In this document: piece by piece, positions 55,394 to 64,000 of the stretch | How the letters are laid out: each line of letters begins with the position of its first letter | Numbering within the stretch: the first letter of the stretch is position 1 | Assembly (NCBI RefSeq): GCF_900233005.1 | Contig: NZ_LT960611.1 | Location: 2,666,001 to 2,730,000 of the forward strand | Source: Vibrio tapetis subsp. tapetis | GTDB taxonomy: Bacteria > Pseudomonadota > Gammaproteobacteria > Enterobacterales > Vibrionaceae | Direction of reading: 5' to 3' | DNA: 64,000 bases | Translations under genes and position numbers: made by a program | Notes under the pieces: model-generated | The model's input: only the letters and a program-made list of their open reading frames with translations | Database searches by the model: none | Told to the model about the DNA's origin: nothing

Positions 55394-56065
55394 ATGAAGA
55401 CCACTCCAACCACTGAATCTGAACTATTTGAACGAGCATTATCAATATCAGGTTATAGCTTTTATGAATTAGCTAAGGAAGCAAATATTGACGTTCCTGA
55501 AAACCTTAAAAAAGACAAAGGCTGGGTTGGGCAGTTACTCGAGTGGCACCTGGGAGCCAGCGCAGGCAGCAAGCCACAACCTGATTTCGTTGAACTCGGT
55601 ATTGAACTAAAAAGCATCCCAATAAGCCACGAAGGTAAGCCACTTGAAACCACTTTTGTTTCTGTTGCGCCACTTATTGGTGTTCATGGCTTAAACTGGC
55701 AGGAAAGCCATGTTCGTCATAAATTAGCCAAAGTGCTGTGGATCCCTGTCGAAGGGGAACGAGAGATCCCACTAAAAGATCGTCGCGTTGGCACCCCTAT
55801 CATGTGGAGCCCAACCGAAGCAGAAGAAAATCAATTACGCCAAGACTGGGAAGAGTTGATGGAAATGATCGTACTCGGGCAAGTCGAACAAATTACCGCC
55901 AAACACGGTGAGGTGATGCAACTCAGGCCAAAAGCCGCTAACAGTCAAGCATTGACGGAAGCCTATGGAAGTAATGGCAAGCCGATAATGACTCTGCCGC
56001 GTGGCTTTTATCTACGGACACAGTTCACTCATCAAATTCTACAAAATCACTTTTTTTCGGAATAA
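55394..56065 (+). CDS. mutH: DNA mismatch repair endonuclease MutH
   Basis: Nicks the unmethylated strand at hemimethylated GATC during mismatch repair. 223 residues from ATG 55394 (M-K-T-T-P-T-T-E); the longer frame upstream adds 38 residues absent from the family. Catalytic D-E-x-K is seen in [13 protein letters not shown]. It implies Dam methylation in this host. Confidence 0.95.
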   Translation: MKTTPTTESELFERALSISGYSFYELAKEANIDVPENLKKDKGWVGQLLEWHLGASAGSKPQPDFVELGIELKSIPISHEGKPLETTFVSVAPLIGVHGLNWQESHVRHKLAKVLWIPVEGEREIPLKDRRVGTPIMWSPTEAEENQLRQDWEELMEMIVLGQVEQITAKHGEVMQLRPKAANSQALTEAYGSNGKPIMTLPRGFYLRTQFTHQILQNHFFSE

Positions 56066-56096
56066 ACAGAACCTAATGCTCGCAAGATCAACCAAC

Positions 56097-56402
56097 TTAA
56101 TGAATCGCTAGCTTAATATCATGATAAGGCGCCATTTCAGGACTACCACATTCGTCATAGACGTTGTGTAACCTCAAATACGCATTATGAACACCTAAAC
56201 GATGCAACTCTTCTTTTACTTGATCTAGCGATTTGTAGTGTACTGGCTCATCTTTCAATCGAATGGGCTCTAAGTGATGCTTGTATTCCACTGCTAATAA
56301 ATAACTCGTTAAATTAGCACAACTGATCACATATATTTTCGGCTCTGCAGTATGGTCGATATGCTTAGCATGCAGCCAATGGTCTAGTTGCTCCCGGTTC
56401 AT
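56097..56402 (-). CDS. DUF6482-like small protein
   Basis: 101 residues, soluble, mixed alpha/beta; contains Y-V-I-S-C-A-N-L-T-S-Y-L-L-A-V-E and A-Y-L-R-L-H-N-V-Y-D-E-C-G. Resembles the DUF6482 family from memory; no function known. Convergent with mutH, divergent from tas. Confidence 0.65.
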   Translation of the reverse strand: MNREQLDHWLHAKHIDHTAEPKIYVISCANLTSYLLAVEYKHHLEPIRLKDEPVHYKSLDQVKEELHRLGVHNAYLRLHNVYDECGSPEMAPYHDIKLAIH

Positions 56403-56593
56403 AATCGTCCCCTCTCCTTAGTACCGCTATATAACAAAAACGCGACACCAACAGCCTACACTGAATGGCGCGCCTAAATTGATAGTGTTGTAAATAAGCA
56501 TAGACGGAGATCCTTAATTAGGGAGATCGACAAAACAAATATTGACCAATAATGAAAAAAGGAGGATATATTAAAAGAAAACAAGGAAATGTT

Positions 56594-57628
56594 ATGCAAC
56601 TAAGGAAGCTCCCTCATTCAACGTTAGAAATCAGCCCCCTCTGTTTAGGCACCATGACTTTTGGTGCGCAAAACAGCCAAAAAGACGCATTTTCCCAGCT
56701 AGATTATGCAGTAGAGCGAGGGATTAATTTTATTGATACCGCAGAAATGTACCCTGTACCACCAACAGAACAAACCCAAGGTCTGACAGAGAGTTACATT
56801 GGAAAATGGCTAGAAAAATCGGGGAAACGGGATAAGGTTGTCCTTTCAACCAAGGTCGCCGGCCCCAGAACCCTTCCCTATATTCGTAAAAATATGGCGC
56901 ATGACTGGCGTAATATCCATCAAGCCGTTGATGACAGCCTAAATAGGCTGAATACCGACTACATCGATCTTTATCAATTACATTGGCCTCAAAGACAAAC
57001 CAACTGTTTTGGTCAACTCAATTATCCTTACCCTGACGAACAACAAGAAGTAACGCTAATAGAAACCTTAGAGGCACTGGCTGATATCATCAAGCAAGGA
57101 AAGGTGCGTTACATAGGTGTTTCCAATGAAACACCATGGGGGGTTATGAGCCTGCTTCGATTAGCAGAAAAACACGAGCTTCCTCGCATCGTCAGTATCC
57201 AAAACCCTTACAATTTACTGAATCGTAGTTTTGAGGTAGGTCTATCGGAAATCGCCCACTTTGAAGGGACTCAGTTGCTCGCCTACTCTCCACTGGCGTT
57301 TGGTTGTTTATCTGGTAAGTATTTGAATAATGCCAAACCCAAAAATGCTCGATGTACGTTATTTGAACGCTTTTCTCGATACTTTACACCACAAGGTATC
57401 GCCGCAACTCAAGCCTATGTCGACGTGGCAAATAAACATGGAGTAGACCCGTCGAAAATGGCATTAGCCTTTGTGAATCAACAACCCTTTGTGGCCTCTA
57501 ATATCATTGGAGCGACCAATCTTGAACAACTAAAAGCCAATATTGATAGCCTGGATGTCCGTTTGTCAGACGAGCTAATGTCTGACTTGCAAAAGGTTGG
57601 AACCACTTACTCCAACCCTTGCCCTTAA
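56594..57628 (+). CDS. tas: Aldo/keto reductase Tas
   Basis: NADP(H)-dependent aldo-keto reductase, 344 residues from ATG 56594, which has ACAAGGAAA in front and starts at the family's N-terminus (M-Q-L-R-K-L-P-H-S); the open frame adds 14 codons upstream. Catalytic tetrad: Asp and Tyr in F-I-D-T-A-E-M-Y, Lys in S-T-K-V-A-G, His in Q-L-H-W-P-Q. Sequence tracks E. coli Tas from end to end. Confidence 0.93.
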   Translation: MQLRKLPHSTLEISPLCLGTMTFGAQNSQKDAFSQLDYAVERGINFIDTAEMYPVPPTEQTQGLTESYIGKWLEKSGKRDKVVLSTKVAGPRTLPYIRKNMAHDWRNIHQAVDDSLNRLNTDYIDLYQLHWPQRQTNCFGQLNYPYPDEQQEVTLIETLEALADIIKQGKVRYIGVSNETPWGVMSLLRLAEKHELPRIVSIQNPYNLLNRSFEVGLSEIAHFEGTQLLAYSPLAFGCLSGKYLNNAKPKNARCTLFERFSRYFTPQGIAATQAYVDVANKHGVDPSKMALAFVNQQPFVASNIIGATNLEQLKANIDSLDVRLSDELMSDLQKVGTTYSNPCP

Positions 57629-57638
57629 TTAAGTCTGT

Positions 57639-57662
57639 GGGGCAGTATATTGTGGCTGCCCC
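57639..57662. terminator. Stem-loop between tas and the DUF1127-like gene
   Basis: GGGGCAG-N10-CTGCCCC between convergent genes, followed by TTCG on the plus strand. Confidence 0.65.
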
Positions 57663-57667
57663 TTCGA

Positions 57668-57922
57668 TTACGTTGTAATTCGAGTCCGAACAAGTCGACG
57701 TAAGTGACGAACACGGCGCTCTGCAGTAACGGCTGGCGGCTCAGATAATGTGCCGACAGGGCGACCTTCACCATCTAGGCCAATATCACGTAGTAAGTGT
57801 GCGTTTTCCCACGGAATATGGCTACGAACCCGGCGAACTCGGCTTTTCCATTCACGCTCTTCACGTTTAAGATCAGCAGTTAAAAGTAGTGTAGCTAAAC
57901 GAATATAAATTGAATGACGCAT
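57668..57922 (-). CDS. DUF1127-like small basic protein
   Basis: 84 residues, Arg-rich, with N-A-H-L-L-R-D-I-G-L-D-G-E-G-R-P-V-G, close to the DUF1127 core (x-H-L-L-x-D-I-G). Some DUF1127 proteins bind RNA or affect phosphate and stress physiology; the role here is unknown. GGAGAAATATT precedes the ATG. A 34-codon ORF lies upstream on the same strand. Confidence 0.75.
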   Translation of the reverse strand: MRHSIYIRLATLLLTADLKREEREWKSRVRRVRSHIPWENAHLLRDIGLDGEGRPVGTLSEPPAVTAERRVRHLRRLVRTRITT

Positions 57923-58033
57923 AATATTTCTCCAGAGAGGGCGACTGGAAAAAGCATCTGACTATAGGAAGGATCTGCAATGAGATTTACCCTGTTAGGC
58001 TGCTTCTTCCGCAGCCCAAGGGTTACGGATTAA

Positions 58034-58138
58034 CTAGTATTTCAATTCCATGGCGCAATGCGCACTGCAGGTCATACCTGCGGTTTTAATGAAATTAAAA
58101 TCGGCACAATCATGTTGTATAGAAATGAAATTAAACAT
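58034..58138 (-). CDS. 34-residue small ORF with strong ribosome site
   Basis: M-F-N-F-I-S-I-Q-H-D-C … C-S-A-H-C-A-M-E-L-K-Y. AGGAGG lies 6 bp before the ATG, close to the ideal Shine-Dalgarno and better than most genes in the window. Three cysteines (C-A-D and C-S-A-H-C) suggest metal binding or a redox role. It is 111 bp upstream of the DUF1127-like gene on the same strand, so it could be a leader peptide or a free-standing microprotein. Not a match to any family I know. Confidence 0.55.
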   Translation of the reverse strand: MFNFISIQHDCADFNFIKTAGMTCSAHCAMELKY

Positions 58139-58338
58139 GTGTACCTCCTAACAATTAATCCAAAAATTTGAGTAGAGTCGTAACTTGAAGTTACGGTTAA
58201 ATCTTAACCTATTGAGTTATTTATTCAACAACTCATTCACCACTTGAATGAATTTATTTTATTATTCTGACTCTCCGTAATCTTCTGAAGTGAATGCAGA
58301 ATATTTCATTGCAAAGTAGTTATATCATAGACGATAAC

Positions 58339-58374
58339 GTTACAAGGCACTGGAGGTCACCAGTGCTTTGTAAC
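58339..58374. repeat. Strong 15-bp hairpin downstream of vpsR
   Basis: GTTACAA-G-GCACTGG, loop AGGTCA, CCAGTGC-T-TTGTAAC. It lies between vpsR and the small ORF. No T-run on either strand, so not a standard terminator; it may be a transcript end processed from vpsR or an RNA structural element. The rest of 58139-58416 is AT-rich with short dyads (e.g. near 58222) and probably carries the small ORF promoter. Confidence 0.55.
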
Positions 58375-58416
58375 TGTATTACATGTTATATGACAATCAC
58401 TTATCTAACATTTAGA

Positions 58417-59754
58417 CTAATTTAATTGTTCAGATATCAAACTATGTTTATTCAGTAGTCGATACATTGTTGCGCGGGAGACCCCAAGCTCTTTTGCCGC
58501 TGGAGTCACATGCCCTTGATGAGATTCAAGCACAGTGATTAACGCATCTCGTTCTGAACGCTCTCTAATGGCTTTCAAGCTTCGGCGGTTATCAGTGCGC
58601 TTTGGTAGATCAAGTTGGGACTCCTCAATGATGACGCTATCCGACATCAAGACAACCCGTTTAATTTGATTACTTAGTTCACGTAAGTTTCCTGGCCAGT
58701 AATGTTGAGTCAGTGCTTTGAGCGCCGACTCTGAAAAACTGCGCGCTTGTGCGTTATATTCTTGCGAATAAATCATCAAATAATAGTTAGATAAATAAGC
58801 AATATCACCTGAACGATCTTTTAAGCTCGGAACATTGATCCGCAACACATTCAATCTATGGTAAAGCTCTTCATTAAAACTGCTTTCAAGCAGCGCTTTC
58901 TCCATATCAGAATGGTTCGCGACGAGAATTCGTACGTCAACAGACTTAATGCCAGACTTCGTTTCTACTTTTCCTTCTTGTAGATAAAACAGCAAATGCT
59001 GTTGCTGGGAATTAGGCATGTTAAGAATATCACTAAACAGCAATGTTCCACCGTCAGCTTGCTCCAGTATTGACGTATCTTTACCGTCCACAAAGCCACC
59101 GATGCCGAATACTTCTTGCTCCATTCGAAGTTCAGAAGTGGCGCCGCAATTTACGTTTACAAATGGCTTTTTCGCACGTGATGACGTGGAGTGGATCGCC
59201 CTCGCAACACTTTCTTTTCCTGAGCCCGATTCTCCAAAAATAAGAATGCTGACATCGGTAGGGCCAATTCTCTTAACTTGATCTCTCAAGCGCTTGATTG
59301 CCATTGACTCACCAAGTAACCCCATATCGTCATTCTGCCCATAATAAGGCCACACTTTTCTTTCAAGCTTTAACATACCAAGCTGATGCCCTATCGCACT
59401 GTGCAATTGCGCATCTGGAATAGGAGCGGTAAAAAAGTCGATACAGAAATTAACGATAAATTGGCAAATCGTATCAGAGCTGAGCTGAGACTCTCGAATA
59501 AAGGCAATCCAACGAACTTGCTTATGACTACTGACTAGGTTTGCTAACCCGTTTAAACTGAATTCATCTTGGCTTAAATCAACAATTCCGATACACGGAC
59601 CAATATCGTTAAACAGTGTGTGAGCTTCTCTTAAATCATCGCACCGTTGGCAACGCCAACCTACCTGCTCTAATACTGCAAGCCAAGGTTCGTATGTGCC
59701 GCCGACAACAACAAGTGAACCTGGTACAGAATCCATTCGGAACTGAGTACCCAT
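58417..59754 (-). CDS. vpsR: Biofilm regulator VpsR (NtrC-like, c-di-GMP responsive)
   Basis: Activator of Vibrio polysaccharide and biofilm matrix genes. 445 residues: receiver domain with Asp59 (I-V-D-L) in the phosphorylation position, AAA+ domain with Walker A G-E-S-G-S-G-K (174-180) and G-G-T-L-L-F-S-D, and a Fis-type HTH at the end (A-K-E-L-G-V-S-R-A-T-M-Y-R-L-L). The L1 loop near 214-226 reads E-V-F-G-I-G-G-F-V-D-G instead of G-A-F-T-G-A, so it cannot use sigma-54 in the normal way, as known for V. cholerae VpsR. Near-identical N-terminus to V. cholerae VpsR. Confidence 0.96.
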   Translation of the reverse strand: MGTQFRMDSVPGSLVVVGGTYEPWLAVLEQVGWRCQRCDDLREAHTLFNDIGPCIGIVDLSQDEFSLNGLANLVSSHKQVRWIAFIRESQLSSDTICQFIVNFCIDFFTAPIPDAQLHSAIGHQLGMLKLERKVWPYYGQNDDMGLLGESMAIKRLRDQVKRIGPTDVSILIFGESGSGKESVARAIHSTSSRAKKPFVNVNCGATSELRMEQEVFGIGGFVDGKDTSILEQADGGTLLFSDILNMPNSQQQHLLFYLQEGKVETKSGIKSVDVRILVANHSDMEKALLESSFNEELYHRLNVLRINVPSLKDRSGDIAYLSNYYLMIYSQEYNAQARSFSESALKALTQHYWPGNLRELSNQIKRVVLMSDSVIIEESQLDLPKRTDNRRSLKAIRERSERDALITVLESHQGHVTPAAKELGVSRATMYRLLNKHSLISEQLN

Positions 59755-60019
59755 TAATACATCCTTAACTTAATATGCTCTGCTGTACATCAACGCTATC
59801 GTAGCGATATCTTGAGCTCAATTTAAAAAACTAATCAACAAAATGGTTAATTTCTCAATATTAAGACTAATTATAGACTCTCAGCCAACAATACGCCGCA
59901 TGTGCCTATACAATAATTATACTCACAAAGGTTCTCATAACTAAACGTGATTCATAAGCCTCGTTTTCTAGAGATCACTCACAGTCCTAGATAAATAAAC
60001 TAAAGTTTGAGATAAAAAA

Positions 60020-60041
60020 AAGCCACCTTTAAAGGTGGCTT
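60020..60041 (-). terminator. lysS terminator
   Basis: AAGCCACCTTT/AAAGGTGGCTT stem followed on the minus strand by a T8 run, 22 bp after the lysS stop. The rest of 59755-60019 is AT-rich and holds the vpsR promoter region. Confidence 0.92.
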
Positions 60042-60062
60042 CTTATCTATAATTTTAAGTCA

Positions 60063-61595
60063 TTATTGCTGAGGACGCATCGCCGGGAACAAAATTACGT
60101 CACGAATCGTGTGCGTATTAGTGAACAGCATTGCCAATCTATCAATACCGATACCTTGCCCCGCTGTTGGCGGTAAACCGTGCTCTAGTGCAGTAATGTA
60201 ATCAGCATCGTAATACATTGCTTCGTCATCACCTGCATCTTTCGCATTCACTTGCGCTTTAAAACGCTCGTCTTGATCTTGTGCATCATTTAGCTCAGAG
60301 AAGCCATTTGCCACTTCACGACCACCGATGAAGAATTCAAAACGGTCGGTGAAGAATGGATTGTTATCGCTACGACGAGCCAATGGCGAAATGTCTGCTG
60401 GGTAACCTGTGATGAACGTTGGTTGAATTAACTGAGGTTCAGCCGTTTCACCAAAGATTTCTTCAAGAAGCTGACCACATGTCCAGAACGTTTCTACATC
60501 AACGTGTACTGATTTAGCAATAGACACCATCAGTTCACGATCTTGCAGATCGGCTTCTGTTAGCGCTTGAATCTGTGCGTGCTCAGGGTTGTACTGCTTG
60601 ATCGCTTCAAACATGCTCATTCGAGCGTACGTACCACCAAATTCTACTGTTTCGTCACCGTAAGGCATCGACGTTGCACCAAGAACGTCCATTGCGGCCG
60701 TACTTAGCATTTCTTCTGTTAGATCCATTAGATCTTTGTAATCTGCGTACGCTTGGTAGAATTCCATCATAGTGAATTCTGGGTTGTGACGAGGAGACAA
60801 GCCTTCGTTACGGAAATTACGGTTGATTTCAAATACACGATCAAAACCACCCACAACCAAACGCTTCAAGTAAAGCTCCGGTGCTACACGTAGGTACATA
60901 TCGATATCTAACGCGTTGTGGTGAGTAATGAAAGGACGCGCTGTTGCGCCACCAGGGATAACGTGCATCATTGGTGTTTCAACTTCTAGGTAGCCTTTCG
61001 CACTCATGAAGTTACGGATAGAAGAAACCAGTTTAGAACGAACGATGAATGCATTACGTGAATCTTCGTTCACAATAAGGTCAACGTAACGCTGACGGTA
61101 ACGCATTTCTTGGTCAGTTAGGCCGTGGAACTTCTCTGGAAGTGGACGAAGTGCTTTAGTTAGCAATTCAAACTCTTCCATGTTCACGTAAAGATCGCCT
61201 TTACCTGATTTGTGCAGAGCGCCTTTAACACCGATGATGTCACCGATATCAAGACCTTGGTATTTCTCTTTCAATACTTTTTGAACATCTTTCGCAGCGT
61301 ATGCTTGAATACGACCAGACGTTTCTTGAATCGCAAGGAAAGGACCACGCTTTGCCATGATACGACCGGCGATCGCAACAATGTGGTTCAATTCTTCTAA
61401 TTCTTCTTTGCTCTTTTCACCGAATTGCGCTTGTAGATCACCCGCTAGGTTTTCACGACGGAAGTCGTTAGGGTGACCGTTTGATTTACAGTTCTGGCGA
61501 ATGTGATCTAGCTTGCTACGACGCTCAGCGATCAGTTTGTTCTCTTCAGGTGAAGAAGCTTCTTGTTGATTTTCGTTTTGAACAGCATCAGTCAT
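60063..61595 (-). CDS. lysS: Lysyl-tRNA synthetase (class II)
   Basis: Charges tRNA-Lys. 510 residues: N-terminal OB-fold anticodon domain (about 65-150) and class II core with motif 1 (V-E-T-P-M-M), motif 2 ([15 protein letters not shown]) and motif 3 (G-I-G-I-D-R-L-A-M). 30 bp downstream of prfB; the recJ-prfB-lysS order is conserved in gammaproteobacteria. Confidence 0.97.
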   Translation of the reverse strand: MTDAVQNENQQEASSPEENKLIAERRSKLDHIRQNCKSNGHPNDFRRENLAGDLQAQFGEKSKEELEELNHIVAIAGRIMAKRGPFLAIQETSGRIQAYAAKDVQKVLKEKYQGLDIGDIIGVKGALHKSGKGDLYVNMEEFELLTKALRPLPEKFHGLTDQEMRYRQRYVDLIVNEDSRNAFIVRSKLVSSIRNFMSAKGYLEVETPMMHVIPGGATARPFITHHNALDIDMYLRVAPELYLKRLVVGGFDRVFEINRNFRNEGLSPRHNPEFTMMEFYQAYADYKDLMDLTEEMLSTAAMDVLGATSMPYGDETVEFGGTYARMSMFEAIKQYNPEHAQIQALTEADLQDRELMVSIAKSVHVDVETFWTCGQLLEEIFGETAEPQLIQPTFITGYPADISPLARRSDNNPFFTDRFEFFIGGREVANGFSELNDAQDQDERFKAQVNAKDAGDDEAMYYDADYITALEHGLPPTAGQGIGIDRLAMLFTNTHTIRDVILFPAMRPQQ

Positions 61596-61625
61596 TTTAG
61601 ATGTACCCGTTAAGTCGCTAAAAGC

Positions 61626-62724
61626 TTACAAACCTGATTTCAGGCTAGCTTCGATAAATTTGTCTAAATCACCGTCAAGAACCGCTTGAGTATTGCGGTT
61701 TTCAACGCCAGTGCGTAAATCTTTGATACGGGAGTCATCCAATACGTATGAACGGATTTGACTGCCCCAGCCAATGTCAGACTTAGCGTCTTCATTCGCT
61801 TGCTTCTCAGCATTTTGCTTATGCAGCTCTAGCTCAAACAGCTTAGCTCGTAACTGCTTCATCGCTTGATCTTTGTTCTTGTGTTGAGAACGATCATTTT
61901 GGCACTGCACTACCGTATTCGTGGGTACGTGTGTAATACGTACCGCAGATTCGGTGGTGTTTACGTGCTGACCACCCGCACCTGACGCACGGTACACGTC
62001 GATACGTAAGTCGGATGGATTTACTTCAATATCGATATTGTCATCAATCTCTGGATAGATAAATGCAGAGGCAAATGAAGTATGGCGACGGCCACTTGAA
62101 TCAAATGGAGACTTACGAACCAAACGGTGAACACCGGTTTCGGTACGTAGCCAACCGTATGCGTATTCACCAGAGATACGCACTGTTGCGCCTTTAAGGC
62201 CAGCAACTTCGCCACCCGATACTTCGATTACTTCCGTTTTGAAACCTTTGGCTTCAGCCCAACGCAAAAACATGCGCAGTAACATTGAAGTCCAATCTTG
62301 TGCTTCAGTACCACCAGAACCTGATTGAAGATCGATGTAGCAATCTGATGCATCATGATCACCAGAAAACATACGACGAAACTCAAGCTTTTCTAGCTTG
62401 CCTTCTAACTCAGCAAGTTCCGGCTCAACTTCATCAAATGTTTCTTGATCTTGTTCTTCAACAGCAAGCTCAAGCAGACCTTCGACATCTTCTACGCCTA
62501 GGTCTAGTTGATCGATGGTTTCAACAATCGCTTCAAGTGACGAACGCTCTTTACCAAGCGCTTGTGCGCGCGCAGGTTCGTTCCACACATCGGATTGCTC
62601 TAGCTCTGCATTGACTTCTTCTAGACGCTCTTTTTTAGCGTCATAGTCAAAGGTACCCCCTCAGGATATTTGTGCGTTCAGACACATCCTGCAGGCGGTT
62701 TTTAATAGGATTGATTTCGAACAT
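61626..62724 (-). CDS. prfB: Peptide chain release factor 2, with programmed +1 frameshift
   Basis: RF2 terminates at UGA and UAA. The first 25 codons from ATG 62724 ([12 protein letters not shown]) end in the autoregulatory signal: AGG-GGG SD-like sequence, then TAC-CTT-TGA-C at 62646-62655, where ribosomes shift +1 if RF2 is scarce. The main frame continues Y-D-A-K-K-E-R-L… and contains the GGQ motif in [11 protein letters not shown] and the S-P-F-D anticodon-like tripeptide region. About 365 residues after the shift. Confidence 0.97.
62646..62663 (-). promoter_or_regulatory. prfB +1 frameshift signal
   Basis: AGG-GGG-TAC-CTT-TGA-C on the minus strand: internal Shine-Dalgarno, slippery CTT and in-frame TGA, the textbook RF2 autoregulation site (E. 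coli has AGG-GGG-TAT-CTT-TGA-C). Confidence 0.95.
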
Positions 62725-62823
62725 GTAGTCTCATCATTTATGAGTAGAAAATAACCGAATAATTCTACTCAAAAATGTGATGAAGATACAGGAAAAATTC
62801 ATTTGAACGGCAATAGAAAAGAC

Positions 62824-62854
62824 CCCGTTTGCCTTTAAGATTAAGGCTCACGGG
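62824..62854 (-). terminator. Terminator after recJ
   Basis: CCCGT-GA-GCCTT-N7-AAGGC-AA-ACGGG on the minus strand, then GTCTTTTC. It partly separates recJ from prfB, whose promoter likely lies at 62725-62820. Confidence 0.7.
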
Positions 62855-62954
62855 AAGCTACAACACGATATTACGAGTAAGACCAACAAAAACCAAACCA
62901 TAACATGTACTTATGATTCTCACTTTCACTTTTGTTGGTCTATTGAGTGATGGG

Positions 62955-64000
62955 CTATTTAGCTTCAATATGATCGATCATCAACTGCAAGGTTTGGTTG
63001 CCCCGAAACTCGTTGATGTCCAATTTGTAGGCCAAACGCACCGTTTTTACCGAAGTATCAGGCCAACGACGTAGATCAACATTAAATGCAATACCATCGA
63101 TCATCGCTTGGCTGCTCATGCCTTTATGTAAAGGTTCTAACATCAATTTAAGGTGCTTCTCACCCACTAGTTTTTGATGCAGAACTTTAAATTCCCCATC
63201 AAACAACGGCTCAGGAAAACCTTGCCCCCATGGGCCGCCGGCTCTGAGTTCTTCCGCCGTCGACATATTAAAGCTTTCTGGTAGTAGCTCACCATCAGAA
63301 AGTAATATGCCCTGTAATGAACTATCAGCTAACTCTTTGCGAACCACCTCATCAAACAACGCGCTGAATCGGTCAAAGTCTACCTCTTTGATGGTCAGCC
63401 CCGCCGCCATTGCGTGACCACCAAATTTAGCGATCAAACCTGGGTTCTGTGTATCAATGCTGTCTAGGGCATCTCGCATGTGCAATCCCGGAATTGAACG
63501 GCAAGATCCTTTTATTAATCCTTCACCACCATCGGCAAAAGCCACTACAGGACGGTGAAACTTCTCTTTGATTCTCGATGCTAGAATACCAATGACACCT
63601 TGATGCCAATCGCTTTGAAACAGGGCCAAACCATAGGGCAGTTCATTTCCTTCGCCAAACTGTAAGCGCTCACAAAATGCCATTGCTTCTTGCTTCATGC
63701 CTTCTTCAATTTCTTTACGAGTTTGATTAAGGGAGTCCAATTCACTTGCCATACGACGAGCAGCGTGGATGTTGTTACTCATCAAGAGCTCAACCCCAAA
63801 AGACATATCGTCAAGACGACCAGCAGCATTTATTCGTGGGCCTAAAGCAAAACCAAAGTCAGAGGCAATTAGGCGGTGAGCATCTCGTTTCGCGACTTCA
63901 ATTAAGGCCTGAATTCCAGGGCGCGCTTTGCCAGCCCGAATACGCTGTAAACCTTGGTGCACTAAAATTCGATTATTCTCATCCAATGGCACCACATCGG
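62955..64000 (-). CDS. recJ: Single-stranded-DNA exonuclease RecJ (partial, 5' end outside window)
   Basis: 5'-3' ssDNA exonuclease of recombination and mismatch repair. Only the C-terminal 348 codons or so are here. The DHHA1 motif G-G-H-A-M-A-A-G-L and the C-terminal OB-fold (D-I-N-E-F-R-G-N-Q-T-L-Q-L-M-I-D) are visible; the N-terminal DHH motif lies beyond 64000. It is the upstream neighbour of prfB-lysS, as in E. coli. Confidence 0.96.
   Translation of the reverse strand, partial: DVVPLDENNRILVHQGLQRIRAGKARPGIQALIEVAKRDAHRLIASDFGFALGPRINAAGRLDDMSFGVELLMSNNIHAARRMASELDSLNQTRKEIEEGMKQEAMAFCERLQFGEGNELPYGLALFQSDWHQGVIGILASRIKEKFHRPVVAFADGGEGLIKGSCRSIPGLHMRDALDSIDTQNPGLIAKFGGHAMAAGLTIKEVDFDRFSALFDEVVRKELADSSLQGILLSDGELLPESFNMSTAEELRAGGPWGQGFPEPLFDGEFKVLHQKLVGEKHLKLMLEPLHKGMSSQAMIDGIAFNVDLRRWPDTSVKTVRLAYKLDINEFRGNQTLQLMIDHIEAK

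Overview
The window reads as chromosome 1 of a marine Vibrio (gammaproteobacterium). The gene order follows the known Vibrio backbone: aroF-tyrA, btsS-btsR, nagZ, anmK-murQ, a short CstA-family carrier, ispH, fkpB, ileS-lspA, ribF, murJ, rpsT, hlyU, nhaR, nptA, thyA-lgt-ptsP-rppH, mutH, tas, vpsR, lysS, prfB, recJ. HlyU, VpsR and NptA are genus hallmarks. The exact species cannot be read from this sequence. Two genes run off the window: an M23 peptidase at the left edge and recJ at the right edge.

Backbone left part (1-25.9 kb): aromatic amino acid synthesis under visible TyrR boxes; a BtsS/BtsR two-component system with a CstA-like carrier 6 kb away that has BtsR-like boxes in its leader; a peptidoglycan recycling set (nagZ, anmK, murQ); a GGDEF/EAL protein; isoprenoid, lipoprotein-signal-peptidase, IleRS and riboflavin kinase genes; MurJ; S20 with a UUG start; HlyU and NhaR regulators; NptA phosphate carrier. 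One intact IS4-family element (13218-14635) sits exactly in the loop of the bidirectional terminator between the CstA-family gene and ispH.

Genomic island (about 26.27-49.80 kb, 23.5 kb, visibly AT-rich): it is inserted inside the host thyA gene. The C-terminal third of thyA lies at 25974-26267 and the N-terminal two thirds at 49800-50354. The island carries its own complete, diverged thyA (42177-43037). From left to right it holds: (a) a four-gene minus-strand operon of DNA methyltransferase, phosphoribosyltransferase-like protein, large ORC/CDC6-like P-loop ATPase and an unrecognised Rossmann-like protein, which looks like a defence system I cannot match to a characterised one; its phosphoribosyltransferase gene is cut in two by an IS200/IS605 element (tnpA/tnpB); (b) an IS66 transposase remnant abutting an SF2 helicase plus a winged-helix/coiled-coil partner, divergent from an XRE repressor with two clear operators; (c) a type I restriction-modification operon hsdM-hsdS-hsdR, with an unusual cysteine-rich repeat in HsdR; (d) the replacement thyA; (e) a tightly overlapping recombinase operon with three tyrosine-recombinase-like units and a small coiled-coil protein, resembling the Gamma-Mobile-Trio/Tn554 style of mobilisation module, and containing two frame breaks.

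Backbone right part (49.8-64 kb): the minus-strand operon rppH-ptsP-TSUP permease-lgt-thyA (thyA broken by the island), mutH, a DUF6482-like protein, tas, a DUF1127-like protein preceded by a 34-residue small ORF with a near-perfect Shine-Dalgarno, vpsR, lysS, prfB with its programmed +1 frameshift, and recJ. No rRNA, tRNA or CRISPR array was seen.
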